DNA of 64,000 bases from Flavobacterium keumense (GTDB lineage: Bacteria > Bacteroidota > Bacteroidia > Flavobacteriales > Flavobacteriaceae). Position numbers and translations under genes: made by a program. Each line of letters starts with the position of its first letter. Within the stretch, counting starts at the first letter, position 1. The notes beneath the pieces are model-generated. The model had not been told where the DNA came from. It worked only from the letters and a program-made list of their open reading frames with translations, and did no database searches. Location: contig NZ_CP092332.1 of NCBI RefSeq assembly GCF_029866485.1, forward strand, positions 1,054,001 to 1,118,000, written 5' to 3'. Of the stretch, positions 1 through 7,776 are shown in pieces.

Positions 1-515
1 AACCAGTTGCTTAAAGTGTATGGAAGTAAAGATCCAATTACAGCTCCAAAACCAATTAAAGCGGTTTGGACACTGAATCCTGCTGTTCTTTGATCGGTTC
101 TTAAATTGTCTCCTACTAAAGCTCTGAAAGGTTCCATAGCAATGTTAAACGAAGCATCCATAATCATTAACATTCCAGCCCCTACCCATAATGCAGGGAG
201 TACGGCAATGAAAATTTCAGCTTGAGGCATTAGGATTAATCCAATAGAAGCAAGAATAGCTCCCGTAAAGAAAAAGGGTTTTCTTCTCCCAAATCTTCCC
301 CAAGTTTTGTCGCTATAGTAACCAATAATTGGTTGTACAATAAGTCCCATTAGCGGAGCTATAATCCAAAACCAAGAGAGTTCATGAACATCGGCACCAA
401 AAATTTGAAGAATTCGGCTTGCATTAGCATTTTGTAATGCAAATCCCATTTGTATCCCAAGGAAACCAAAGCTCATAGTCCAGATTTCAAAGGTACTTAA
501 TCTACGCTTTTCCAT
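1..515 (-). CDS. MFS sugar (maltose/maltodextrin-type) transporter, N-terminal part only
   Basis: The gene runs off the left edge, so only about 171 N-terminal codons are present. The start ATG (complement of 513-515) gives MEKRRLSTFEIWTMSFGFLG. Several hydrophobic helices follow, with a cytoplasmic-loop motif GYYSDKTWGRFGRRKPFF typical of the glycoside/sucrose-type branch of the major facilitator superfamily. In Flavobacteriaceae such transporters sit beside LacI-type regulators and starch SusCD loci and carry maltose or maltodextrin across the inner membrane. Here it lies downstream of the LacI gene on the same strand, after a 192-bp gap with its own promoter-like box and an inverted repeat. 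The substrate is inferred from context only. Confidence 0.85.
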   Translation of the reverse strand, partial: MEKRRLSTFEIWTMSFGFLGIQMGFALQNANASRILQIFGADVHELSWFWIIAPLMGLIVQPIIGYYSDKTWGRFGRRKPFFFTGAILASIGLILMPQAEIFIAVLPALWVGAGMLMIMDASFNIAMEPFRALVGDNLRTDQRTAGFSVQTALIGFGAVIGSLLPYTLSNW

Positions 516-539
516 TATCGTAATTTTTAAAATTAATAC

Positions 540-558
540 GATAAGCGCTATGCTTATC
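540..558. promoter_or_regulatory. Inverted repeat in the transporter leader
   Basis: GATAAGC, five bases, then GCTTATC: perfect 7-bp arms, 25 bp upstream of the transporter start codon. It lies between the candidate -7 box and the start codon, so it could be an operator or an mRNA hairpin in the leader. It does not match the LacI-like sites in front of susC. Confidence 0.45.
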
Positions 559-605
559 AAAACTTAACTATAATTTTCGAAGTAAAAGTAAAAGTTTTGA
601 TGCTC

Positions 606-613
606 CAAATATA
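606..613 (-). promoter_or_regulatory. Candidate -7 box for the MFS transporter
   Basis: On the minus strand this reads TATATTTG, an exact match to the Bacteroidota -7 consensus TAnnTTTG, about 90 nt before the start codon. A TTTG that could serve as the -33 element lies 24 nt further upstream, longer than the usual spacing of about 19. Confidence 0.45.
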
Positions 614-707
614 GAGATATAAAATTTACATTTAATTCAAAAAATGAATTTTAAACAAAAAAAGTGAACTACAAGGTTGTAGTAACGAACAAATTAACAA
701 ATTAAAT

Positions 708-1733
708 TTAACTTGTGGATTCTCTTTCAATCAAATGTGTTGAAATTACTTCAGTAGTATAGTTTTCTTCACCTTCATCATAGTCTTCGGATTCTAATCG
801 TTTGATTAGCATCTTTGCTGCTTTAGCTCCCATTTTTTTTCCATTTTGACTTACTGTAGTAATTGTAGGGGTCGAATATTTGGAAATAATACCATCAGTA
901 AATGCAATAACAGCTAAGTCTCTAGGTACGTTAAGGCCCATTTTATTTGCCATTTTAATTATAGTAACAGCAAATAATTCATTTACAGCAAAAACGGCAT
1001 CGATGGCTTTGTCTTCTAACAGTTTTCCAATTGTAATTTCACAGGTATCAATATCTTCAATTTTAATTATAAGATTTTCATTAAATGGGATGTCGTAATC
1101 TAATAAAGCTTTTATATAACCATCTGTTCTAAGCTTTCCTACACTCACATAATCTACCGTGGTAACTAAAGCTATTTTCTTTTTTCCTTTTTCGATTAAA
1201 CTTTGTACTGCTTCATATGCAGCTGTTTTGTCATCAATGATGACTTTATCACAAAGAATTTCATCAGTCACTCGATCAAACATAACTACGGGCATACCTT
1301 GACTAATTACTTCGCTAATGTGATGAAAATCACGTTTGTACTGAGTTTCTTTAGAAAGAGACATAATAAAGCCATCGATACTACCGTTAGCAAGCATCTC
1401 CATATTCAAGACTTCTTTGTCAAAGGAATCATCTGATAAACATATAACTACACTATATCCGTTTTCATTAGCAACATGTTCAATTCCATTGATGACTGTA
1501 GAGAAAAAATAGTGCACTATTTCAGGAATAATTATTCCAATAGTTTTGGTTTTTCTGTTTTTTAAACTTAGGGCAATATTATTAGGTTTGTAATGGTATA
1601 ACTTAGCAAAGGCCTGTACTTTCAATCGGGTTTCTTCACCTATTTCATGACTATTTCTTAATGATTTTGATACCGTAGATATGGAAACATCAAGTTCTTT
1701 AGCAATTTGTTTTAGCGTTACTTTTCTTTTCAT
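708..1733 (-). CDS. LacI-family transcriptional regulator of the starch/maltose locus
   Basis: A 341-residue LacI/GalR-type regulator. The N-terminal helix-turn-helix is plain: TLKQIAKELDVSISTVSKSL at about residues 6-25, followed by the hinge region ending in YKPN. After it comes a periplasmic-binding-protein-like sensor domain (IGIIIPEIVHYFFSTVINGI, later VFAVNELFA and VIAFTDG) that would bind a sugar effector. It is divergent from susC and upstream of a maltose-type transporter, so it probably controls both. Two LacI-type palindromes lie in the 222-bp divergent gap. Whether it represses or activates cannot be read from the sequence. The start follows a candidate promoter and fits the family N-terminus. 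Confidence 0.93.
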   Translation of the reverse strand: MKRKVTLKQIAKELDVSISTVSKSLRNSHEIGEETRLKVQAFAKLYHYKPNNIALSLKNRKTKTIGIIIPEIVHYFFSTVINGIEHVANENGYSVVICLSDDSFDKEVLNMEMLANGSIDGFIMSLSKETQYKRDFHHISEVISQGMPVVMFDRVTDEILCDKVIIDDKTAAYEAVQSLIEKGKKKIALVTTVDYVSVGKLRTDGYIKALLDYDIPFNENLIIKIEDIDTCEITIGKLLEDKAIDAVFAVNELFAVTIIKMANKMGLNVPRDLAVIAFTDGIISKYSTPTITTVSQNGKKMGAKAAKMLIKRLESEDYDEGEENYTTEVISTHLIERESTS

Positions 1734-1789
1734 TTAAGGTGGTAGGATGAGTTAGATACAATAAAAGTATTGTTAATTTATTTTAATCG

Positions 1790-1797
1790 CAAAAATA
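1790..1797 (-). promoter_or_regulatory. Candidate -7 box for the LacI-type regulator
   Basis: The minus strand reads TATTTTTG, an exact TAnnTTTG match, 57 nt upstream of the regulator start. No clear -33 element lies at the usual spacing. The left operator-like site begins 38 bp away. Confidence 0.4.
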
Positions 1798-1834
1798 TCC
1801 GATTTAATTTCATGATGATATAAACTTTTCAACA

Positions 1835-1848
1835 CTATCACGTTTTCG
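1835..1848. promoter_or_regulatory. LacI-type operator-like site, distal copy
   Basis: CTATCACGTTTTCG matches the reverse complement of the proximal site (CGATAACGTTTTCG) at 12 of 14 positions. Its central CG is exactly 40 bp from that of the proximal site. LacI/GalR family operators are typically palindromes with a central CG. Confidence 0.5.
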
Positions 1849-1874
1849 TAAAAAGAAATCGTTGTAGTATATAT

Positions 1875-1888
1875 CGAAAACGTTATCG
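1875..1888. promoter_or_regulatory. LacI-type operator-like site, proximal copy
   Basis: CGAAAACGTTATCG is a 14-bp palindrome around a central CG with one mismatched pair, the usual shape of LacI/GalR operators. It lies just upstream of the susC -7 box, where the -33 region would be expected, so a bound regulator would contact or exclude RNA polymerase there. Confidence 0.6.
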
Positions 1889-1895
1889 TTTTTAT

Positions 1896-1903
1896 TATGT
1901 TTG
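1896..1903 (+). promoter_or_regulatory. Candidate -7 box of the susC promoter
   Basis: TATGTTTG is an exact TAnnTTTG match, 52 nt before the susC start. No TTG-type -33 element lies about 19 nt upstream. The operator-like palindrome occupies that place. Confidence 0.5.
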
Positions 1904-1955
1904 TTACTCGAAGTAAAAGGAAAGCATAATAATCAATTAATTTAAACAAACAAGT

Positions 1956-4874
1956 ATGAAAGCAATTTACAAAAAGTTGTTCGTTTTATTACTACTCCTA
2001 CCTGCAGGCTTATTGGCTCAGAGCTCATTAAGTGGTGTTGTTGTTGATTCTAAATCGAATCAGCCAATCTCTGGTGTGAATGTAGTTGTAAAAGGAACAC
2101 AACAAAATGTTACTACAGATTTTGATGGAAAATTCAAGCTGTCAAAAATCAAGCAGGGAGATGCAGTTGTATTTTCATTTGTAGGATACAATGCACAAAC
2201 GGTTACTTTTACTAATCAAACCAATTTAACAATCAAACTTCAAGAATCTGAAAATCAATTACAAGAAGTGGTAGTTCAGGTGGGTTATGGTTCAGTTAAA
2301 AAGAAAGATGCAACAGGTTCTGTAGCTGTTATCACTGCAAAAGACTTTAATAAAGGAGCTATTACAAATACTGAAAACTTGCTTAATGGTAGAGTTGCAG
2401 GTGTAGTAGTTACTCAAGGTGGTCGTCCAGGAGATGGAGCTGCAATTAGAATTAGAGGTGGAGCTTCGTTAGGAGCTTCCAATGATCCTTTAGTAGTTAT
2501 TGATGGTTTACCAGTTAATAATGGATTGTCATCAATTAACCCGAATGATATTGAATCGTTTTCTATTTTGAAAGATGCTTCGGCTACAGCTATTTATGGT
2601 TCGCGAGGGTCTAATGGAGTTGTGTTGATTAAAACCAAAAAAGGATCTAAACAAGATGGAATAAAAGTTTCTTATAACTCATTAACTACTTTAAATACTA
2701 TTGCAAAAAAAGTAGATGTTTATTCTGCAGATGAGTTTAGAAACTTAATTACAACTTATGTGCCTTCTAGAGTGTCTTTGCTAGGAACTGGAAGTACAGA
2801 TTGGCAAGATGCAATTTACCGCAATGGTATTACATTTTCTAATGATGTTTCTTTCAGAGGGAATTTATTGAAAGCAATACCAACAAGATTATCTGTAGGT
2901 AATACTTCTATAGATGGAGTTTTAGAGACTTCTTCTTTTAAAAGAAATACGATTGCTTTATCGATGACTCCATCGTTTTTGGATAATCATTTGAAATTTG
3001 AGGTGAATGCCAATTATGCAACAGAAAAAAATAGATATGCTGATGAAGGGGCTATTGGTGCAGCAATTTCGTTTAACCCGACTTTTGTTAATTACGATCC
3101 AAATTCTCCGTTTAGTGGATATAAGGAGTATTATACTTTGAATTCACCAAATAATTATACTGTTTATGGAGCTTCAAACCCTGTTGCTTTATTGCAACAG
3201 AAAGAAAATAGAGGAAGAAGTAATAGATTCTATGGTAATATTCAAACGGAATATAAATTACATTTTTTTGAAGATGTAAAAGCAGTTGTTAATTTAGGAT
3301 ACGACAGAAGCCAAGGCAAAGGAACTAACTTGGTGAGTCCTAATTCTAGATCTGGGATATATAATGCGGCTAAATTAGGTTATGACCAAAATACGTGGGG
3401 TAATTCAACCAATACATTATTAGATTCGTATTTGAATTATAATAAAAAATTTGGTCAAGTTAAAGTGGATTTAACAGCAGGGTATTCGTACCAAAATTTC
3501 GAGTCAGAAAGTTATTATTCAACTAATAAGTTGCTTCCTTTGTCTGAGCAAAAACCAGATGTTGTTACAAGTCCAGGAGTTAATTTACAAGCCTATTATT
3601 CAAGATTAAATATTGATTTGAGTGATAAATATTTACTTACAGTGAATTTTAGACGTGATGGTTCTTCAAGATTTTCTGAGTTAAATCGTTGGGGTAATTT
3701 TCCTGGAGCTGCGTTCGCTTGGAAAATCTCTAGTGAAGAATTTTTGAAAAATTCTAAAACAGTTTCTGAATTGAAATTACGTTTAGGATGGGGTGTTACA
3801 GGACAGCAAGATATTGGGGCTGCTGCATACGATTATTTTCAAAGATATAATTTAAGTGCTGCAACTTCGGGCGCTACCTACCAATTTGGAGATCAATATT
3901 ACCAATTAGGAAGACCAGAAGGATACAACCGTAATTTGAAATGGGAAGAAACCACTACTATTAACGCAGGTTTAGACTTTGGATTATTTAATGATAAAGT
4001 TACAGGTACTTTAGATGTTTACAGTAAAACGTCTAATGATCTGATTGCTTATGTGCCAGAAGGTTCATTACAAAATTTTAGAACTGCTGGGTTTCAAAAT
4101 ATTGGGTCATTAACTTCAAAAGGGGCCGAGTTAAATGTTAATTATAAAGCAATTCAAACTAAAAATTCTACATTAAGTTTTAATTATAACATTGCTTATA
4201 ATGATATTAAAATTAAAGATTTAGGCGGATTGAATTTTGCACAAGGTTCAGTTGGTTTGGACTTGTACACACAAATTCATCAAGAGCGTTTGGCACCTAA
4301 TACATTCTGGTTATACGAGCAAGTGTATGATGCCGCAGGAAAACCTTTAGAAGGAGTGTATGTTGATAGAAATGGAGATGGTCAAATTACCTCTTTGGAT
4401 AAACATGCATTTAAAAAACCAAATGCTGATATTACAATGGGATTCATGACAAACTACAACTACAAAAAATGGGATTTCTCAATGGCTTGGAGAACAAGTT
4501 TAGGAAATTATATTTTTGATAATGTAAATGCAAGTAGAAGTTTCTTGTCTCAAAGTATTTCAGATAATAATGTTAATGCAATTAATAATACAACAGTAGA
4601 CTTTAGTAATACTTTATTTACTCAAAAAAGAGCTGAATCAGATTATTATGTTAAAAATGCATCTTGGTTAAAATTAGACAATGTAACGATTGGTTACTTA
4701 ATAGAATCTCCATTTAATGTAGAGTCATCCTCTTTACGTTTATACTCAGGGGTTCAAAACGTACTAACAATTTCTAAATATAAAGGAATGGATCCTGAGG
4801 TGTTTGGAGGTATAGATAGTACAATTTATCCACGTGCAAGAATGTTCCTATTAGGGTTAAACTATAATTTTTAA
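1956..4874 (+). CDS. susC: SusC/RagA-type TonB-dependent outer-membrane transporter
   Basis: A 972-residue SusC-like receptor that imports glycan fragments, here probably maltodextrins, across the outer membrane using TonB energy. It has a signal peptide ending near LLAQ. A carboxypeptidase-regulatory-like domain follows at about residues 24-105 (SGVVVDSKSNQPISGVNVVV). The plug domain has the SusC signature VGYGSVKKKDATGSVAVI and the conserved IRIRGGASLGASNDPLVVID and GSRGSNGVVLIKTKKG. The rest is a long beta-barrel ending in GLNYNF with a terminal aromatic residue. It starts the susCDE operon: susD begins 11 bp after its stop. Upstream lie a candidate promoter and two LacI-type sites. Specificity for starch is inferred from the neighbouring amylase and SusE. 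Confidence 0.96.
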   Translation: MKAIYKKLFVLLLLLPAGLLAQSSLSGVVVDSKSNQPISGVNVVVKGTQQNVTTDFDGKFKLSKIKQGDAVVFSFVGYNAQTVTFTNQTNLTIKLQESENQLQEVVVQVGYGSVKKKDATGSVAVITAKDFNKGAITNTENLLNGRVAGVVVTQGGRPGDGAAIRIRGGASLGASNDPLVVIDGLPVNNGLSSINPNDIESFSILKDASATAIYGSRGSNGVVLIKTKKGSKQDGIKVSYNSLTTLNTIAKKVDVYSADEFRNLITTYVPSRVSLLGTGSTDWQDAIYRNGITFSNDVSFRGNLLKAIPTRLSVGNTSIDGVLETSSFKRNTIALSMTPSFLDNHLKFEVNANYATEKNRYADEGAIGAAISFNPTFVNYDPNSPFSGYKEYYTLNSPNNYTVYGASNPVALLQQKENRGRSNRFYGNIQTEYKLHFFEDVKAVVNLGYDRSQGKGTNLVSPNSRSGIYNAAKLGYDQNTWGNSTNTLLDSYLNYNKKFGQVKVDLTAGYSYQNFESESYYSTNKLLPLSEQKPDVVTSPGVNLQAYYSRLNIDLSDKYLLTVNFRRDGSSRFSELNRWGNFPGAAFAWKISSEEFLKNSKTVSELKLRLGWGVTGQQDIGAAAYDYFQRYNLSAATSGATYQFGDQYYQLGRPEGYNRNLKWEETTTINAGLDFGLFNDKVTGTLDVYSKTSNDLIAYVPEGSLQNFRTAGFQNIGSLTSKGAELNVNYKAIQTKNSTLSFNYNIAYNDIKIKDLGGLNFAQGSVGLDLYTQIHQERLAPNTFWLYEQVYDAAGKPLEGVYVDRNGDGQITSLDKHAFKKPNADITMGFMTNYNYKKWDFSMAWRTSLGNYIFDNVNASRSFLSQSISDNNVNAINNTTVDFSNTLFTQKRAESDYYVKNASWLKLDNVTIGYLIESPFNVESSSLRLYSGVQNVLTISKYKGMDPEVFGGIDSTIYPRARMFLLGLNYNF

Positions 4875-4885
4875 TATAAACTATT

Positions 4886-6490
4886 ATGAAAAAGATAAAA
4901 TCAATTAATTTTAAATTATTTGTATTTTTTGGATTAGTTGCATTTTTTATGTCATGTACCAATGATATGAATGTAACCCCAAAAGATGATGATGATTTTA
5001 CATCAGAAGCATTTTACTCTAATCCGAGTTCTTACAAACAATTTTTAGCTAAAATCTATGCAGGTTTAGCTGTTACAGGTCAGAATGGACCTGATGGGAG
5101 TGCTGATATTCAAGGAATAGATGAAGGTTTCGGTCAATATCTTAGAGGGTATTGGCAACTACAGGAGTTACCTACTGATGAAGCAATGGTTTCATGGGGA
5201 GACCCAACACTTCCTGAATTAAATAACCATACATGGAATGCTGATAACCGTTTTGTTAAAGCATTTTATGCAAGAGTTTTTTATCAAGTTGGATTAGCTA
5301 ATGAGTTTTTACGTGCTACAACTGACGAGAAATTAGCTTCAAGAGGTGTGAGTGATGCTTTAAAAGCAGAAATTAAAGTTTTTAGAGCTGAAGTTCGTTT
5401 CTTAAGAGCACTTTCGTACTATCATGGTATTGATCTGTTTGGAAAAGTTGCTTTTGCAACTGAAAATGATTTGGTTGGAACTAAACCAGTTGAGAAAGAT
5501 AGAACCTATGTATTTAATTATTTAGTGTCAGAATTGAATGCTATAGATGCTGATTTAAAAGACGCTAGAACTAATGAATACGGGAGAGTAGATAAAGTAG
5601 CGGCTAAAATGTTATTGGCTAAGTTATATTTAAATGCCAAGGTGTACACAGGAGCTAGTAAAGATGCTGAAGCCCTTGCTGCAATCAATTCAGTTATTGG
5701 TTCTTCATACTCAATTGCAAATGTTCCTTACAGCAATTTATTCATGGCAGATAATGATAGAACTGCAGTACGAGCTGAAATTATTTTTCCAATACGTTTT
5801 AATGGTGTAAATACTAAAACTTGGGGAGGGACTACTTTCATTATTCATGCTTCAACAGGAGGATGGAATTCAGATATGGGAATTGATGGTGGCTGGTATG
5901 GATTAGCAGCTAGAAAAGAATTTGCTAATTTATTCTCTGATTTATCAGGAGCAACCGATAGAAGAGCAATGTTTGATGCTGCATCAACCTCTTCTCTAAC
6001 TATTAATTCGGTTTCTGATTTCTTTGGAAATGGAGGATTAAAAGTTAAAAAATATTCAAATAAAACTTCCGCAGGAGCAAATGGAAGTAATTTGACACAT
6101 ACAGATACTGATTTCCCATTATTTCGATTGGCAGATGCTTATTTAATGTATGCAGAATTAGCAGCTAATAATGTGGCTTCTGCATCAAAGTCAGTAGCCA
6201 GAGGGTATGTTAACACTTTGAGAGCTAGAGCTGGAGCTCCTCTTATTGCAAATGACTCTGATATTACACCAGACTTTATATTAGATGAAAGAGCTAGAGA
6301 GTTGTATTGGGAAGGTCATAGAAGACAGGATTTAATTCGTGCTAATAAATTTACTGGAAGCGCAAAATTATGGCAGTGGAAAGGAAATGCATTGAATGGA
6401 GCTAGTATTGATTCTAAATTCAATGTATACCCAATACCTCAAACTGAATTGAATACCAATTCTAATTTGACTCAAAATACAGGATATTAA
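4886..6490 (+). CDS. susD: SusD/RagB-type surface glycan-binding lipoprotein
   Basis: A 534-residue SusD-family protein that caps the SusC barrel and binds glycan at the cell surface. The lipoprotein signal MKKIKSINFKLFVFFGLVAF ends in a lipobox with Cys about residue 24 (FMSC). An acidic run DDDDF follows shortly after. Helical TPR-like segments include FRAEVRFLRALSYYHGIDLF, and the C-terminal SusD signature is ERARELYWEGHRRQDLIR. It sits 11 bp after susC and abuts the downstream SusE-like gene, so the three are almost certainly one transcript. Confidence 0.96.
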   Translation: MKKIKSINFKLFVFFGLVAFFMSCTNDMNVTPKDDDDFTSEAFYSNPSSYKQFLAKIYAGLAVTGQNGPDGSADIQGIDEGFGQYLRGYWQLQELPTDEAMVSWGDPTLPELNNHTWNADNRFVKAFYARVFYQVGLANEFLRATTDEKLASRGVSDALKAEIKVFRAEVRFLRALSYYHGIDLFGKVAFATENDLVGTKPVEKDRTYVFNYLVSELNAIDADLKDARTNEYGRVDKVAAKMLLAKLYLNAKVYTGASKDAEALAAINSVIGSSYSIANVPYSNLFMADNDRTAVRAEIIFPIRFNGVNTKTWGGTTFIIHASTGGWNSDMGIDGGWYGLAARKEFANLFSDLSGATDRRAMFDAASTSSLTINSVSDFFGNGGLKVKKYSNKTSAGANGSNLTHTDTDFPLFRLADAYLMYAELAANNVASASKSVARGYVNTLRARAGAPLIANDSDITPDFILDERARELYWEGHRRQDLIRANKFTGSAKLWQWKGNALNGASIDSKFNVYPIPQTELNTNSNLTQNTGY

Positions 6491-6546
6491 TGTTTAAAAA
6501 ATCCATTGGTACTAATTTTTTTACCGTTGGAAATAAATTAATAATT

Positions 6547-7698
6547 ATGAAAAAAATATATTTAAGTTTAATTTTAGTAGCAGGAATACTATCAAGTTTA
6601 GTTTCTTGTTCAGATGATCTTTTGGATCCAGTGGCAGCAAAAGGAGACGCCATTGTTCTCTCTGCTCCAACAGGTGGTACTTATGCTTTATCGGCTTCTA
6701 CTGCTTCTGCAACCGCGTTTACTGTAAAGTGGACTTCATCTACTTTTGGATATTCTGCTGCCGCAAGATATACTTTGCAAGTAATAAAAAGCACAGGAAA
6801 CTTTGCAACTCCAGGAACTTTTCCATTAGGTGATTTTGCTGTTAATGCCTCTGTTAATTTAGAGAAAGCGATAACAAACAGGCAATTGAATGCAGCTTTG
6901 TTAGGTGCTGGTGGTCCAATTGGAACTTCTCAAACTTACAAACTACGTGTAGTTGGGAGTCCATTGAATCAATCATCATCAACGGTAGATGCATATACTG
7001 TGGTTTCAAATGAGATTACAATTACGGCTACAGCATTCGATACTTACGATGAGTTTTCAAGAATTTATGTTCCTGGAAATTACCAAGGAGCCAGTGGGTA
7101 TGGTTCAGATTGGTCTCCAGGAGATGCAGCTGTTGCAAAGTTATTTTCAGCTGGAAATAATGGTATATATGAGGGATTTGTATGGTTTGCTAATGCTACA
7201 CCAGAATTCAAATTTTCTCCGGTTCCGTCATGGAATGGAGATAGGGGAGAATCGAATGGATCAGGAGCTTTTTCAGGGGTTTTAGGAGGAAATAACATTA
7301 AGCCTTCTACAGGAGGAACTTATTTCTTCACAGTCAATTGGGCAGCAGGTACCTATACCATGGATCAAAGACAAGTATCAATTATTGGTGCTGCTACACC
7401 AAATGGATGGGGTGCAGGGACGCCATTGACATTTGACACAAATCCAAGTTCTCCATATTATCAAATGTATACGATTACATTAACATTAGCTGCTGATGAA
7501 TTTTTAATTCGTTTGAAAGATGATTGGTCAGTAAAAATGGGAACCCTTTCAGGAAATACTGAAAATACTACTACAGGTGGACAATATAAAATTAAACTCG
7601 GTGGTGGTAATATGAAAGTACCTACTGCTGGTACTTATAAAGTAGTTTTAGATATCAGAAACTCTGCTAATTATAACTTACGATTAATGCCACAATAA
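6547..7698 (+). CDS. susE: SusE/SusF-like starch-binding surface lipoprotein
   Basis: A 383-residue lipoprotein. The start at 6547 gives a proper signal MKKIYLSLILVAGILSSLVS followed by Cys. The open frame extends upstream to 6490, but those 19 codons are not signal-like. The residues after the Cys, SDDLLDP, resemble the acidic lipoprotein export signal used in Bacteroidota for surface display. An N-terminal SusE-type Ig domain (FTVKWTSSTFGYSAAARYTL) is followed by two tandem starch-binding modules of the SusE/SusF kind (YVPGNYQGASGYGSDWSPGD and IIGAATPNGWGAGTPLTFDT). It likely holds starch near the SusCD complex. A strong terminator follows the stop, closing the susCDE transcript. Confidence 0.9.
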   Translation: MKKIYLSLILVAGILSSLVSCSDDLLDPVAAKGDAIVLSAPTGGTYALSASTASATAFTVKWTSSTFGYSAAARYTLQVIKSTGNFATPGTFPLGDFAVNASVNLEKAITNRQLNAALLGAGGPIGTSQTYKLRVVGSPLNQSSSTVDAYTVVSNEITITATAFDTYDEFSRIYVPGNYQGASGYGSDWSPGDAAVAKLFSAGNNGIYEGFVWFANATPEFKFSPVPSWNGDRGESNGSGAFSGVLGGNNIKPSTGGTYFFTVNWAAGTYTMDQRQVSIIGAATPNGWGAGTPLTFDTNPSSPYYQMYTITLTLAADEFLIRLKDDWSVKMGTLSGNTENTTTGGQYKIKLGGGNMKVPTAGTYKVVLDIRNSANYNLRLMPQ

Positions 7699-7713
7699 AA
7701 TGTAGTATTCGAT

Positions 7714-7750
7714 AAAAAGCACTTAATTTGTATAATTAAGTGCTTTTTTT
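7714..7750 (+). terminator. Rho-independent terminator after susE
   Basis: AAAAAGCACTTAATT, loop TGTAT, then AATTAAGTGCTTTTTTT: a near-perfect hairpin with a T tract, 15 bp after the susE stop and 27 bp before the amylase start. It separates susCDE from the amylase gene, although partial read-through is possible because no clear promoter follows it. Confidence 0.88.
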
Positions 7751-7776
7751 GTTTTAACTAACCAAACAACTCAATA

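Noticed and set aside
6989..7298. Open frames on both strands inside the susE-like gene
   Set aside because: They are shadows of a well-supported lipoprotein gene and have no start signals or domains.
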